In this document: positions 9,276 to 18,261 of the stretch, piece by piece
Layout of the letters: every line of letters begins with the position of its first letter
How positions within the stretch are numbered: position 1 is the first letter of the stretch
Source: Rhizobium gallicum bv. gallicum R602sp
GTDB lineage: Bacteria > Pseudomonadota > Alphaproteobacteria > Rhizobiales > Rhizobiaceae
Reading direction: 5' to 3'
Assembly: GCF_000816845.1 (NCBI RefSeq)
Contig: NZ_CP006880.1
Location: forward strand, 620,001-684,000
Length of the DNA: 64,000 nucleotides
The notes under the pieces: model-generated
Seen by the model: only the letters and a program-made list of their open reading frames with translations
Databases searched by the model: none
What the model was told of the DNA's origin: nothing
Translations under genes and position numbers: made by a program

Positions 9276-10184
9276 ATGAGCAGACTGCGCATTCTCGACG
9301 GCGGCATGAGCCGCGAACTCCTGCGCCTCGGTGCCGAATTGAAGCAGCCGGAATGGTCGGCACTGGCGCTGGTCAATTCGCCAGAAATTGTCCAAAAGGT
9401 CCACGAGGAATTCATCGCCGCCGGCTCGGACGTCGTCACCACCAACAGCTATGCGCTGGTGCCTTTCCACATCGGCGAAGAGCGGTTTCAGAAGGAAGGG
9501 GCGGCGCTAACCGCGCTCTCGGGCCAGTTGGCACGCAAAGCCGCCGATGCCGTCAAGGATCGGAAAGTCCTGGTTGCTGGTTCGCTGCCGCCAATCTTCG
9601 GTTCCTACGAACCTCAGAACTTTGATCCTTTGCGGGTCCAGGACTATCTCAAGGTGCTAGTTGAACAGCTCAGCCCCTTTGTGGACCTGTGGCTCGGGGA
9701 AACCCTCAGCCTGATCGCCGAGGGCGAGGCAGTGCGCACTGCAGTTTCCGCAAACGGGAAGCCATTCTGGATCTCGTTTACGCTGGCCGATGACGAGGTA
9801 CAAGTCAAAGGAGGTGAACCGAAGCTGCGTTCCGGCGAGCGGGTCGACGATGCGGCGAATTGGGCAGCCTCGTCTGGCGCGCAGGCGCTCTTGTTCAACT
9901 GCAGCAAGCCAGAAGTCATGCGGGCGGCGGTTGAAACAGCATCTCGTGCGTTCAAGACTAGAGGCTCCACGGTAGAGATCGGTGTCTATGCCAATGCCTT
10001 CGAAGGGGAGCAAAATGATTCCGGCGCAAATGAAGGCCTCCATACTACCCGCAACGATCTGAACGATGATGGCTATATGCGCTTTGCCTGCTCCTGGGCG
10101 GAGGCCGGTGCAACAATAATCGGCGGTTGTTGCGGCATTGGTGCCGAGCATATCCATCGCCTTAAGCAGACCATGACGGAGTGA
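9276..10184 (+). CDS. Homocysteine S-methyltransferase family protein
   Basis: A 302-residue zinc enzyme of the MmuM/BHMT pfam family, which moves a methyl group from S-methylmethionine, betaine or a similar donor to homocysteine, making methionine. The N terminus ILDGGMSREL is the family start. The three zinc-binding cysteines are visible: Cys209 in LLFNCSKPEV and Cys285-Cys286 in GGCCGIG. It lies 198 bases after the last permease and on the same strand, so it may belong to the same unit; the gap shows no other gene. The pairing suggests that the transporter imports a methyl donor or methionine precursor. That link is inference. Confidence 0.88.
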   Translation: MSRLRILDGGMSRELLRLGAELKQPEWSALALVNSPEIVQKVHEEFIAAGSDVVTTNSYALVPFHIGEERFQKEGAALTALSGQLARKAADAVKDRKVLVAGSLPPIFGSYEPQNFDPLRVQDYLKVLVEQLSPFVDLWLGETLSLIAEGEAVRTAVSANGKPFWISFTLADDEVQVKGGEPKLRSGERVDDAANWAASSGAQALLFNCSKPEVMRAAVETASRAFKTRGSTVEIGVYANAFEGEQNDSGANEGLHTTRNDLNDDGYMRFACSWAEAGATIIGGCCGIGAEHIHRLKQTMTE

Positions 10185-10345
10185 ATCTGTATGAGCGAAT
10201 GCTGCAAAGCCGCGTTTGTGTCGCAGGTTTCTTAAGTTTACAAAGCCGAGGCTGTGATGAGTATACGACCGATCAGGAGGCATATGGCTTGAATCTATGC
10301 GTCGCGTGCTTTTGGGATCGATGTGGACCATGATCGGCTGGAAAA

Positions 10346-11110
10346 CCTTTGTTGGCCCAGCAAACCGGTCGAGATTTCTCTGACGGGCAAACAACGACGC
10401 AAACCGAGGCGAAAGCATCGTCAGTAACGTCCCGGCATGTTCTCTGTTTTCTCGGCAAGGAGCGTGTCCTGACGCCCTTGTCCGGTGCGGCATTGCAGGC
10501 CATTTGCGACTTCGCCACGGGATTCAACGTTGAACGAGGACTATTCTCACGCCGAGCCGGATGATCGTATCGAGCAGTCATTCGCCGTGTGCCGGGATCG
10601 GGTTGAACCTAAAGTGTGAACGCGGCAGACGAGGAAGCCGTCGCCAATCACCAATCCGTGCTCTATGTCCTTGGGCCGAGCATGATCCAGGTGGATGCGG
10701 TGAAGGTTTCGATGGCCGCCCTTCTCCTTGTCGGACGGTTGATCGACGCGGGAGCGGTTGCCGTAAAGGGAGAAAGCGCTGGCGTCGCCCATGGGCTTGG
10801 TCGATGGAGAGAACTGATACGCCAAGGAGCCGAAGCCCTCAAGGCCCGGTGACCTTTTGGCTCAACAGCGCGTCGGACGCCTGGCTTTCGCGAAACGCCC
10901 GCTATCAGCTCAGGGATACCTGGGGAGTGTCGGTTTTCATCTCGTGGGGCTGCCGGAAGTGTATGTGCCGGAATCGTTTGCCACTGAAAGGCAGGCTGTC
11001 GCCACGATGGATGCGGTGACTGACGAGATCGCGAAGCGGGGGCTCGGGCCGACACCGATGATACGCCATGCAACCCTTTCCTCTGATTCAACTTATGACG
11101 TGGGCGAGTT
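10346..11110 (+). pseudogene. Frameshifted hypothetical gene
   Basis: Four successive pieces read as one protein if the frame is changed three times. They are SRHVLCFLGK through NVERG (frame 2, to about 10550), EDYSHAEPDDRIEQSFAVC (frame 3, about 10530-10610), DEEAVANHQSVLYVLGPS through AHGLGRWRELI (frame 2, about 10620-10845), then GSVGFHLVGLPEVYVPE through TDEIAKRGL (frame 3, about 10860-11045). Each piece ends in a stop close to where the next begins. The composition is protein-like in each active piece only. I do not recognise the family with confidence. It has lost function unless recoded; its neighbours offer no clue to its role. Confidence 0.6.
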
Positions 11111-11184
11111 CAGTTCAATCCATATGGAATGTCAGGCTCGCCACGTGAGCTGGGCGGATCCAGGCGAGGGGTCGTCGGTCAAAA

Positions 11185-11215
11185 AAGAAGGCGGTAGGCC
11201 CTCATGTTTGCCCAC
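11185..11215. other. Weak hairpin after the frameshifted gene
   Basis: GGCGGT and ACCGCC arms flank a loop of about 18 bases, just past the decayed gene and after a run of six A. It could be an old terminator. The arms are short and the loop long, so support is poor. Confidence 0.25.
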
Positions 11216-11406
11216 CGCCCTCCGCCTCCGAGCGTCCGCCGCCACGCGCTCAAGAGAGAGGCTGAGTCTATCTCAGCGGGGCCTCGGTTTGTATCGAAGC
11301 CGACAAACAAATGCATAATGTCATCCAACAGTCACATAGCAATTGTGTGTTGTGATTGCCGCCACGCAAATGTCATTGAAGTTGCTGCGCTCGTCGCCGC
11401 CGTTGC

Positions 11407-11437
11407 TGTGGACAAGCTGTGGATAATCGGTGGATAA
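11407..11437 (+). promoter_or_regulatory. Three DnaA-box-like 9-mers at 11-base spacing
   Basis: TGTGGACAA (11407), TGTGGATAA (11418) and GGTGGATAA (11429) lie on the same face of the helix, exactly 11 bases apart. The middle one is the perfect complement of the DnaA box TTATCCACA; the others differ by one base. The surrounding 700 bases (11110-12136) hold no convincing gene. The sites could be a remnant or accessory replication origin, a DnaA-controlled promoter, or chance. No rep gene is nearby. Confidence 0.45.
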
Positions 11438-11556
11438 CGCAATCAATCAGCGCATGATATGGTCCCGAAATCCGATCCCATGTTGCCTATCCGTTCCGAA
11501 TCTCTTCATCTTGTCGGTGCCTGCTGTCGACCTCCGCCGCAAACGTTGTCGACCGC

Positions 11557-11709
11557 ATGCTCCGGGCGCTCCGACAAGAAGTCGTGGAGCGCCCTTTCTC
11601 TTCCGGAAAGATCACTGCAAAGCTGGCGGGCGAGCCAGAACCCGACAGTCGCATTACCTTGTCGCGCAGTCGCTGGATCAAGCAATTGACTACCCCCCTT
11701 GATCTTTAG
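11557..11709 (+). CDS. Possible short hypothetical protein (50 residues)
   Basis: A short frame that starts MLRALRQEVVERPF and ends ITLSRSRWIKQLTTPLDL. It is more protein-like than the other frames at this spot, with charged and hydrophobic residues in helix-like spacing, but no ribosome-binding site stands out and no family is recognised. It may instead be the tail of a decayed gene, as the same frame is open upstream without an ATG of better context. Confidence 0.2.
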   Translation: MLRALRQEVVERPFSSGKITAKLAGEPEPDSRITLSRSRWIKQLTTPLDL

Positions 11710-11713
11710 GCAC

Positions 11714-12136
11714 CACCGGAGGGGTCGTTCTCCGGGCATTACCCTGACTACTAGCGCGGCTTGCGCGGACATTTGCGGATAACCAAAGCATGATAAATCT
11801 GCTACCGTCTTCCTTCGATCCACACGGTGCTTCAACCCCCGGGAGTTTCGGGCAGACAGTCCCGCGCGATCCATCCCCCGAAGGTATCCGAAGCATAGGC
11901 AGGACTTGTCCAGGCCGCCATGTCACAACGCGACATATCATGTCTCCGATCTTCGCAGGAACTTGCCATCGAACGCGGCACCCACTACCCCTTCACCGGG
12001 ACGCAAGGGCAAACTCCGGGATAATGGAAACGACCTGGGCTTAGGGGAGGATGGAACCGAGACATCCCGACGGCGATTGAATGGGCGAAAATCAGAGCCC
12101 GGACTTCAGTGTAATTCAAGATATCAGAGCCAGAAT
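11714..12136. other. Gap upstream of the lactate-dehydrogenase-like gene
   Basis: This 423-base stretch has no supported gene. An open frame continuous with the dehydrogenase runs back to 11906 but its residues are proline- and arginine-rich and unlike any family member, so it is taken as non-coding leader. Confidence 0.5.
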
Positions 12137-13297
12137 ATGAATGTGAAGAACTGCCACAATTTCCATGATTTCCGCCAATTGGCCAAGCGGCGCCTCCCCG
12201 GGCCGATCTTCAATTATATCGACGGTGCGGCTGACGACGAAGTCACCTATCGTCGCAACACGACATCCTTCGGTGACTGCGACCTGGTGCCCAGCGTATT
12301 GCGCGGCGTGAGCGATGTAGACATGTCGGTGACGATCATGGGCCAAAGACTAGCGATGCCAGTCTATTGCTCGCCGACGGCGCTGCAGCGGCTGTTTCAT
12401 CATCAAGGCGAGAGGGCGGTGGCTGCAGCAGCAGCCAAATACGGCACTATGTTCGGGGTGTCGTCACTGGGAACTATCAGTTTAGAAGAAGCACGTCAGA
12501 TCAGCGACGGGCCACAAGTCTATCAGTTCTATTTCCACAAGGACCGTGGCCTGAATCGGGAGATGATGGCACGCTCCAAGCAGGCGGGCGTAAACGTGAT
12601 GATGCTGACGGTCGACAGCATCACCGGCGGCAATCGCGAACGCGACAAGCGCACGGGCTTTTCGATTCCGTTCAAACTGAACCTTGCCGGCCTCACCCAG
12701 TTCGCGGTCAGGCCGGCTTGGGCAATCAACTATCTCATGCATGAACGCTTTCGTCTGCCGCAACTCGACAGCCACGTCGACATGAGCGGCGGCGCCATGT
12801 CGATAAGCCGCTATTTCACCGAAATGCTGGATCCTGCGATGTCATGGGCCGATGTCGCCGAAATGGTGCAGCATTGGGACGGACAGTTCTGCTTGAAAGG
12901 CATCATGTCGGTTCAGGATGCTCAGCGAGCAGCGGAGATAGGATGTACCGGCATCGTGATCTCCAACCATGGCGGCCGCCAGCTGGACGGCTCGCGCAGC
13001 GCATTCGACCAACTCGCCGAAATCGTCGACGCGGTCGGCCACAAGATCGACGTGATGATGGATGGCGGCGTTCAGCGTGGCACCCATGTGCTCAAAGCCT
13101 TGTCATTGGGCGCGAAAGCTGTCGGCCTAGGTCGATACTACCTATTTCCGCTCGCCGCCGCGGGCCAAGCGGGCGTCGAACGCGCGCTGGATTTGATGCG
13201 TAGCGAAATCGCGCGCGATATGACGCTTATGGGATGCACCTCCGTCGATCAGCTCACAAGACAGAACCTGCGCTTCCGTCAAAACGCCCCATATTAA
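12137..13297 (+). CDS. lldD: FMN-dependent alpha-hydroxy-acid dehydrogenase (L-lactate dehydrogenase type)
   Basis: A 386-residue FMN flavoprotein that oxidises L-lactate or another 2-hydroxy acid to the keto acid, probably passing electrons to the respiratory chain. Family motifs are FNYIDGAADDE (N-terminal FMN region), the substrate-loop QFYFHKDRGL, LKGIMSVQDA with the FMN-contacting lysine, and the active-site ISNHGGRQLDGS with its catalytic histidine. MMDGGVQRGTHVLKA and GLGRYYLF complete the barrel. The ATG at 12137 gives the normal length; its ribosome-binding site is weak. It stands alone with no lactate permease or regulator beside it, so the substrate may not be lactate. Confidence 0.85.
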   Translation: MNVKNCHNFHDFRQLAKRRLPGPIFNYIDGAADDEVTYRRNTTSFGDCDLVPSVLRGVSDVDMSVTIMGQRLAMPVYCSPTALQRLFHHQGERAVAAAAAKYGTMFGVSSLGTISLEEARQISDGPQVYQFYFHKDRGLNREMMARSKQAGVNVMMLTVDSITGGNRERDKRTGFSIPFKLNLAGLTQFAVRPAWAINYLMHERFRLPQLDSHVDMSGGAMSISRYFTEMLDPAMSWADVAEMVQHWDGQFCLKGIMSVQDAQRAAEIGCTGIVISNHGGRQLDGSRSAFDQLAEIVDAVGHKIDVMMDGGVQRGTHVLKALSLGAKAVGLGRYYLFPLAAAGQAGVERALDLMRSEIARDMTLMGCTSVDQLTRQNLRFRQNAPY

Positions 13298-14062
13298 ATT
13301 GACCAGCGACCGAGCTCGCTGAAGCTTTGGCGACTTCGCCCGTGCCGCAAACGACCTATCGTGCCTGCGGGTTTGTAGAACCGGCTTCCTGATCGTAAAA
13401 ACCTGCTGCGGGGGCGCGGCGTCGGTTCCATCAAGACGCAAGATCCGAATGGCGCCGGCCGATCTGTCGGTGCCGGACCGCATGCATGGCAGTGGCGAGC
13501 GGAACATCTGCGCTTGTGCAGAGTTAAGACGCGATGAAACATGATGGTGACCATCAGCCGGCGTCCAATCCATATTGACTGGCTTCAAGGGAAGATGCCG
13601 CAGATGGCGGCAAGGCCACCTGTTCGGGAGCTAAACGCTTGCTCCGTCATGCGAGTGTATGGGTTCGACTAATCTTTTGCCGACCCAGCGGACGGACCAG
13701 CTTTTCTCCGCTTTGGCTGCATCGGTTGTCACGTTTCCAATCACCCTACTCGCATGCGTCCTCCTTCTCAGACCGCCGAGGGCTGGCTCGTCTGCTCCCC
13801 GTCTTTTCATAAAGCGGAGGAGAAGTGTCGATGTCGAGCGCCACCGCCGCTCGGCTGAGCTTCGTTCAAAGAAATAGCTACCGGCCGCCTTGGGTTTCGA
13901 AATGCGAGAACTGCCAGCGCTCGCTTTTCCAAGCCTCGCAACCTGCATGCAGCTAGACAGCCATCGATAGTCAATGCCGCTCGGCAGCTTTCTGGGCATG
14001 ATCAAGGCATCAGGCCCTCCAGCGTTGTGGAACAAGTTGCCGGTATCGGCCATTTGTTGTCC
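13298..14062. other. Gene-poor gap
   Basis: This 765-base gap has open frames on both strands, including a long antisense frame through the transpeptidase gene, but none has a ribosome-binding site, a recognisable domain or convincing composition. It may contain decayed coding DNA; nothing specific can be supported. Confidence 0.4.
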
Positions 14063-15061
14063 ATGAAAACAGTCCTGTCGATGTCGCTGCTCGCCGTGGT
14101 CTTCACCGTTGGTGGTGTTGGCGCGCAGGAACTTCGGCGCGAAGCCATCGATTCCGCTTCCATTGCTTCCATCGCTGCAGAAAGGCCGACCAAGGCGCCC
14201 GCCGATCCAGATCCAGCGGTCGTGCGTCTTCAGGTCCTGCTCGACCGCGCGGGCTCGTCTCCAGGTGTGATCGACGGTTTCTACGGCGAGAATGTTCGCA
14301 AAGCCGTGGCAGGATTCGAAACGATGAACAGCCTTGTCGTCGATGGGAAGCCGGATCCGGAGGTGGTCGCCCGCTTGGAAGGCAATGCGCCCATCGTTGA
14401 GAGCTACGTCGTCTCGGCAGAGGATGCCACGGGTCTCGTCGACAGGATCCCTGAAGACTACGACGAGAAGGCGAAGATGCAGAGCCTTGGATATACCAGC
14501 GTTGCCGAGAAGCTTTCCGAGCGGTTCCACATGGACGTCGGCCTTATGCAAGCGCTTAATCCCTTTTCGCGGTTCGCTCCAGGTGACACGGTTTGGGTCG
14601 TGACACCCGGCCCTCCGCAAGAAGGAAAGGTCGAGAGGATCGAGGCCAACAAGCAGACAGGGCAGATCCTGGCCTATGCCGAAAACGGATCGCTGCTTGC
14701 AGTCTATCCTGCGACGATCGGAAGCGAAGACAATCCGGCCCCGTCGGGCAAGCACAAGGTGAAAGGCGTCGCGAGGATGCCAGCGTACAGGTACGACCCA
14801 AGGCTCAACTTCCGGCAGGGGAAGAATAACAAGGTTTTGACGATACCAAAGGGGCCGAACGGTCCGGTCGGCAGCGTCTGGATCGACCTGACCGAGCCGA
14901 CTTACGGAATCCATGGGACGCCTGAACCAAAACTCATCGACAAGGTTGGATCGCACGGTTGCGTGCGCCTGACGAACTGGGACGCCGAAGAGCTGGCCGG
15001 AATGGTCAAGCCAGGAGTCATGGTGGAATTCGTCAATCAAGGTCCGGCCGCTCTTAAGTGA
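14063..15061 (+). CDS. L,D-transpeptidase (YkuD family) with peptidoglycan-binding domain
   Basis: A 332-residue exported enzyme that cross-links or modifies peptidoglycan through a catalytic cysteine. Residues 1-21 form a signal peptide (cut after VGA). A peptidoglycan-binding type 1 domain follows at about 50-105 (LQVLLDRAGSSPGVIDGFYG). The C-terminal YkuD domain carries YGIHGTPEP and SHGCVRLTN, with the nucleophile Cys300. The ATG at 14063 starts the signal peptide; the frame is open 12 codons further upstream. It is a single gene. L,D-transpeptidases are numerous in Rhizobiales because their peptidoglycan is rich in 3-3 links. Confidence 0.92.
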   Translation: MKTVLSMSLLAVVFTVGGVGAQELRREAIDSASIASIAAERPTKAPADPDPAVVRLQVLLDRAGSSPGVIDGFYGENVRKAVAGFETMNSLVVDGKPDPEVVARLEGNAPIVESYVVSAEDATGLVDRIPEDYDEKAKMQSLGYTSVAEKLSERFHMDVGLMQALNPFSRFAPGDTVWVVTPGPPQEGKVERIEANKQTGQILAYAENGSLLAVYPATIGSEDNPAPSGKHKVKGVARMPAYRYDPRLNFRQGKNNKVLTIPKGPNGPVGSVWIDLTEPTYGIHGTPEPKLIDKVGSHGCVRLTNWDAEELAGMVKPGVMVEFVNQGPAALK

Positions 15062-15424
15062 AGCGTATTGGCGGTAATGAGCGCCCCCCGGTCGCGGATT
15101 TTGGCCGCTCTTTCCGCTTTTGACGAGTGCTTGGCTCCCCGCAAGCGATGCCTGCGCGCCGCCTCAGAAGTGCACGGCGTTGTCAGGCGATCGACGCGCA
15201 AGGTATAGGAACTGTGGCGCGCTGCCGTTGGCCGAGTGTCCTGAGGCGATAGCGCACGACGATTGTGGCCGCACTGAGCATGTGCTCCGAATCCAGACAG
15301 CAGGGGCGCCGGTTTACACCGTGTTTACCAACCTAAAGGCGAAAAATAGCCCTATATGATTAATTGACTTCGCCTTCTAGCTGTACGAATTATCCCGCGG
15401 GCTGGAAAACGGAGGGTGTTGCCA
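15062..15424. other. Intergenic gap
   Basis: No gene is supported in this 363-base stretch between the transpeptidase and the peroxidase. The last 100 bases are AT-richer than the surroundings and probably hold the peroxidase promoter, but no clear -35/-10 pair was found. Confidence 0.4.
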
Positions 15425-17206
15425 ATGGCAATCGTTTTTCAATCACACGGGGGTAGCGAGCAAAAGCGCACCGTTTCTATCTCAAGCCTTCGCGCCAGGC
15501 CGCCAGCGACAGGTGACGTCGCAGTCGACGAAGAGGCGGACTTCGGCTATTTCGTACCGCCACTGGATGCGCCCGAGAACTACTTGCCCAACACGGCGGA
15601 GACGGTTGGGGAACTCGATGAACTCGGCGCAATGTTGATCGATGTTGTCGCTACGCCGACGAGTGAAGATCCGACTGAAGATTCCACGCTCCCGCCGGTT
15701 CTCACATATTGGGGCCAATTCCTGGATCACGAGCTGACAGCCCGAACCGATCGCGAAGGGGCGATTTCGAGCATGGTCAACGCACACCCGCCTGTCGCCT
15801 CGTCGACAGTGGAGAGCCAGTTCAGGAACGCTCGCTCGCCCCGCTTCGATCTCGATAGTGTCTACGGCGGATCTGCCGTCGGCGACGGAATAGATGCAGA
15901 CGTTGTCAAAGTGATTTCTGGTCTTCGCCATCCCACGCTGAAAGACAAAATGCGTGTCGGAACAGCGATCGAACCGGGGCCGTTGCCCGACATGCTCGAC
16001 CAACATCGAGACCTGCCTCGGTATGGCCAGGTCCAGTCGTCTGTCCGGGAAGCGGCTTTACGTCTGGCTCAGGCGGCGATGACTCCTGAGGTGTTTCAGA
16101 AATTCTCTGATACGCTGCCCCAGCGCGCAATAATCGGCGATAATCGTAACGACGAAAATCTCGTCGTTGCGCAGTTCCATCTGAGCTTTCTTCGGTTCCA
16201 CAACAAGGCCATCGACTACCTTGCGTCGCACGACACGGGCTGGATCGCCGATTTCAGCTCAGCGCAGGCTCTAACCAGACTCCATTATCAGTGGCTGATC
16301 GTTGATGGATATCTCCAGGGCGTGTGCGACCCGGCTGTGGTAGACCGCATCGTCAACGATCGGGCATCTCATTTCTTCAAGTTCAGAGCCGAATTCGATG
16401 CCCGAAGGCAGAATACCCGACTTGGAAATGCCTTGCCGTTAGAATTCTCCGCGGCGGCTTATCGGTTCGGTCATTCCATGGTCAGAGCCTTTTATGACTA
16501 CAACAAGAACTTTGGGCGGCCGGGCACTGGTTTTCTACCGCGCGCCACCTTGCGGTTACTTTTCGAATTCACCGGCGGCGGCGGCAGGCTGGATGACGAG
16601 AAGAAGCTGCCCAAGAACTGGATAATCGACTGGGCGCGCTTTACAGGGGTCGATCCCCACGACGGGAGCGACGGCGAGCCGGCCCGTCTTGCCAGAAAGA
16701 TCGACACGGAACTCGCTCCGCCATTGCATACGATGTTCAAGGAAGGCGAAGACCAGGACGACCAACAGCTCAAGGCGTTGTTCAAGAACCTGGCAAGGCG
16801 GAACCTTCGTCGAGGCTACAATCTCCGGCTCCCGACGGGCCAGGCACTACACAAGCATCTCAAACAAATCGGCGCAGTGGAGTCCTCGCCGATCCAAGAT
16901 GTCTCAGCCCTGTTTACCACGAAGCCCGATTTGCAGAACTTCCTCGCCAGCACCGCGTCGCGCTTTCACGAACGCACACCGCTCTGGTTCTACATTCTGG
17001 CCGAAGCCGAGGCTGCAGGTGGAAACCGATTGGGCGAAGTTGGGAGCTGTCTCGTAGCCTTGACATTCGTGGGCGTGCTGCTTGCCGATCCCGACTCGGC
17101 CCTTTCGCGCGGGTTCACGCCCGATCAGAGCCCTCTCAAGATGCCGGACAACGCACCGATCGACTCGATCGCCAAGTGGATGCAGTTCGCCGCGGTTATG
17201 CAGTAG
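15425..17206 (+). CDS. Animal-type haem peroxidase family protein
   Basis: A 593-residue protein of the animal haem peroxidase superfamily (peroxidockerin/cyclooxygenase-like bacterial branch). The distal histidine is His102 in WGQFLDHELTA, and the proximal haem ligand is His350 in AYRFGHSMVRAFY. The intervening helices (FHLSFLRFHNKAIDYL) and the C-terminal ADPDSAL segment fit the family. No signal peptide is evident, so it is either cytoplasmic or exported by another route. The ATG at 15425 follows GGAGGG by eight bases. It stands alone. Likely activity is peroxide- or halide-linked oxidation, but the natural substrate is unknown. Confidence 0.88.
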   Translation: MAIVFQSHGGSEQKRTVSISSLRARPPATGDVAVDEEADFGYFVPPLDAPENYLPNTAETVGELDELGAMLIDVVATPTSEDPTEDSTLPPVLTYWGQFLDHELTARTDREGAISSMVNAHPPVASSTVESQFRNARSPRFDLDSVYGGSAVGDGIDADVVKVISGLRHPTLKDKMRVGTAIEPGPLPDMLDQHRDLPRYGQVQSSVREAALRLAQAAMTPEVFQKFSDTLPQRAIIGDNRNDENLVVAQFHLSFLRFHNKAIDYLASHDTGWIADFSSAQALTRLHYQWLIVDGYLQGVCDPAVVDRIVNDRASHFFKFRAEFDARRQNTRLGNALPLEFSAAAYRFGHSMVRAFYDYNKNFGRPGTGFLPRATLRLLFEFTGGGGRLDDEKKLPKNWIIDWARFTGVDPHDGSDGEPARLARKIDTELAPPLHTMFKEGEDQDDQQLKALFKNLARRNLRRGYNLRLPTGQALHKHLKQIGAVESSPIQDVSALFTTKPDLQNFLASTASRFHERTPLWFYILAEAEAAGGNRLGEVGSCLVALTFVGVLLADPDSALSRGFTPDQSPLKMPDNAPIDSIAKWMQFAAVMQ

Positions 17207-17221
17207 GGCTCTTGAGACTGC

Positions 17222-17246
17222 TGCCTCGCCGCGTCGCGGCGAGGCA
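17222..17246 (+). terminator. Strong hairpin after the haem peroxidase gene
   Basis: An 11-base perfect stem (TGCCTCGCCGC with GCGGCGAGGCA) and a three-base loop start 16 bases past the stop. It lacks a T-run, so it may act as an RNA 3' stabiliser rather than an intrinsic terminator. The rest of the gap to 17519 shows no gene. Confidence 0.6.
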
Positions 17247-17519
17247 AAGAGAGATACCTGCTGCTTTGGGAAATCACTGGACACGAGCCCAAAGCTGCCG
17301 CCGGTAGTGGCCGGCACGACCGTTTGACAAATCAGGATCGACACCGTCTAACCGGCGTTCTGACGGCGTCGTCTCCGCTGGTGTCGCTGATCCTGGGATC
17401 GGGATTGTGCCGGATGGACTGAAGGATGCCGAACCGGTCCTTCGAGCTGAAGACGGTTCAGGAGGATCGGTTCTAAGGATCGGATCGGTGTTGCCCGGAA
17501 CAAACGAGTACGACCGGTG

Positions 17520-17615
17520 TCACGAACCCATGCCGCCGCCGAGCGTGTTACCGCAGGCGCAGAGTGAAAGCAGGATGCTGCAGCCGACCGCAATTGTTGT
17601 CACGGTCTTCCTCAT
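17520..17615 (-). CDS. Very small lipoprotein (31 residues)
   Basis: A tiny frame starts MRKTVTTIAVGCSILLSL and ends CACGNTLGGGMGS. It has a hydrophobic leader, a lipobox-like LSLCAC, and a glycine-rich tail, the layout of entericidin-type lipoproteins. GGAAAC precedes the ATG at 17615. It lies 22 bases after the DUF2934 gene on the same strand, so it is the last gene of that small operon. It is shorter than most entericidins and could have lost its C terminus. Confidence 0.5.
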   Translation of the reverse strand: MRKTVTTIAVGCSILLSLCACGNTLGGGMGS

Positions 17616-17637
17616 CTTCTGTTTCCTTTTGCCATGA

Positions 17638-17964
17638 TCAGGGTTGCTCACGGGTGCCGGGCGCGGCCTCGCGCTGATCGGCATCTTCAAGGTCGGTCGC
17701 AATCAGGAACGCGTCGGTATGCTCGCGTGCGGCTTCTCTCAGGGCGTCCAAGCTTGGAAGGTCGTCGCCTTCGATTTCACCGGCTTCCCGTTCGATCTCC
17801 CCCTTCGCCTGGATCCAGTGATCTTCCTGACGCCCTTCAGGTCGTCCTTCTCGCTCCCAAATGGCATGAGCTCGTCTCCGCACTTCGTCTTCGTGGATGG
17901 GGCCATGCCGTCTTCCATATTCATCAACGCTCTGGGATCGAGCGCCATTTTGCTCTCCTGCCAT
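17638..17964 (-). CDS. DUF2934 protein
   Basis: A 108-residue charged, probably cytoplasmic protein. The DUF2934 core is visible at about residues 20-55 (EDEVRRRAHAIWEREGRPEG, then HWIQAKGEIE). Its C-terminal segment (LPSLDALREAAREHTDAFL) is repeated in the protein at 57775-58065. The ATG at 17964 follows GGAGGTAATGAC. It starts four bases after the preceding gene, so the two are co-transcribed. DUF2934 proteins have no known biochemical role; many are stress-induced in rhizobia, which fits the promoter at 18236-18261. Confidence 0.85.
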   Translation of the reverse strand: MAGEQNGARSQSVDEYGRRHGPIHEDEVRRRAHAIWEREGRPEGRQEDHWIQAKGEIEREAGEIEGDDLPSLDALREAAREHTDAFLIATDLEDADQREAAPGTREQP

Positions 17965-17968
17965 GTCA

Positions 17969-18211
17969 TTACCTCCAATACCGATTTCTGGTGGAGACGG
18001 ACGACCTCCCCAGCAGGTAGCCAATGCCGAAGGCTGCCGCGCCAATACCGAGGATGAGTGAGCTTGCGGCCTGCGGGTGGTCTGTGACGCCGACTGCGAC
18101 AGCGTTAGCCTCCCGCTTGATTGCGGAGGCCGTGTCAGATGCGACTTTCCGGATGCCCTCAGGTTTTTCAACTGGCGATCCGGTGAAGCCGGCTTCGAGT
18201 TCATTTGCCAT
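17969..18211 (-). CDS. Small membrane protein, stress operon
   Basis: An 80-residue protein with a polar N-terminal half (EAGFTGSPVEKPEGIRKVAS) and one hydrophobic glycine-rich span near the C terminus (LILGIGAAAFGIGYLLGR). This resembles the small DUF883/CsbD-neighbour membrane proteins of alphaproteobacteria, but the family is not certain. GAAAGGAAAAC precedes the ATG at 18211. It is the first gene of a three-gene minus-strand operon. Confidence 0.7.
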   Translation of the reverse strand: MANELEAGFTGSPVEKPEGIRKVASDTASAIKREANAVAVGVTDHPQAASSLILGIGAAAFGIGYLLGRSSVSTRNRYWR

Positions 18212-18235
18212 TGAGTTTTCCTTTCGTAAAAGGAG

Positions 18236-18261
18236 AACTGGCGGGGAGGGGTGTCGGTTCC
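18236..18261 (-). promoter_or_regulatory. EcfG/RpoE2-type general-stress promoter
   Basis: On the minus strand GGAAC (18261-18257) is followed after 18 bases by GTT (18238-18236), close to the alphaproteobacterial EcfG consensus GGAAC-N16-17-NGTT. It ends 24 bases before the start of the small membrane protein gene, giving a short leader. The stretch between the elements is C-rich and resembles that of the promoter at 58090-58114. Confidence 0.65.

Noticed and set aside
13631..15040. 469-codon antisense frame over the transpeptidase
   Set aside because: It has no domain or ribosome-binding site and arises from the high GC content of the real gene on the plus strand.
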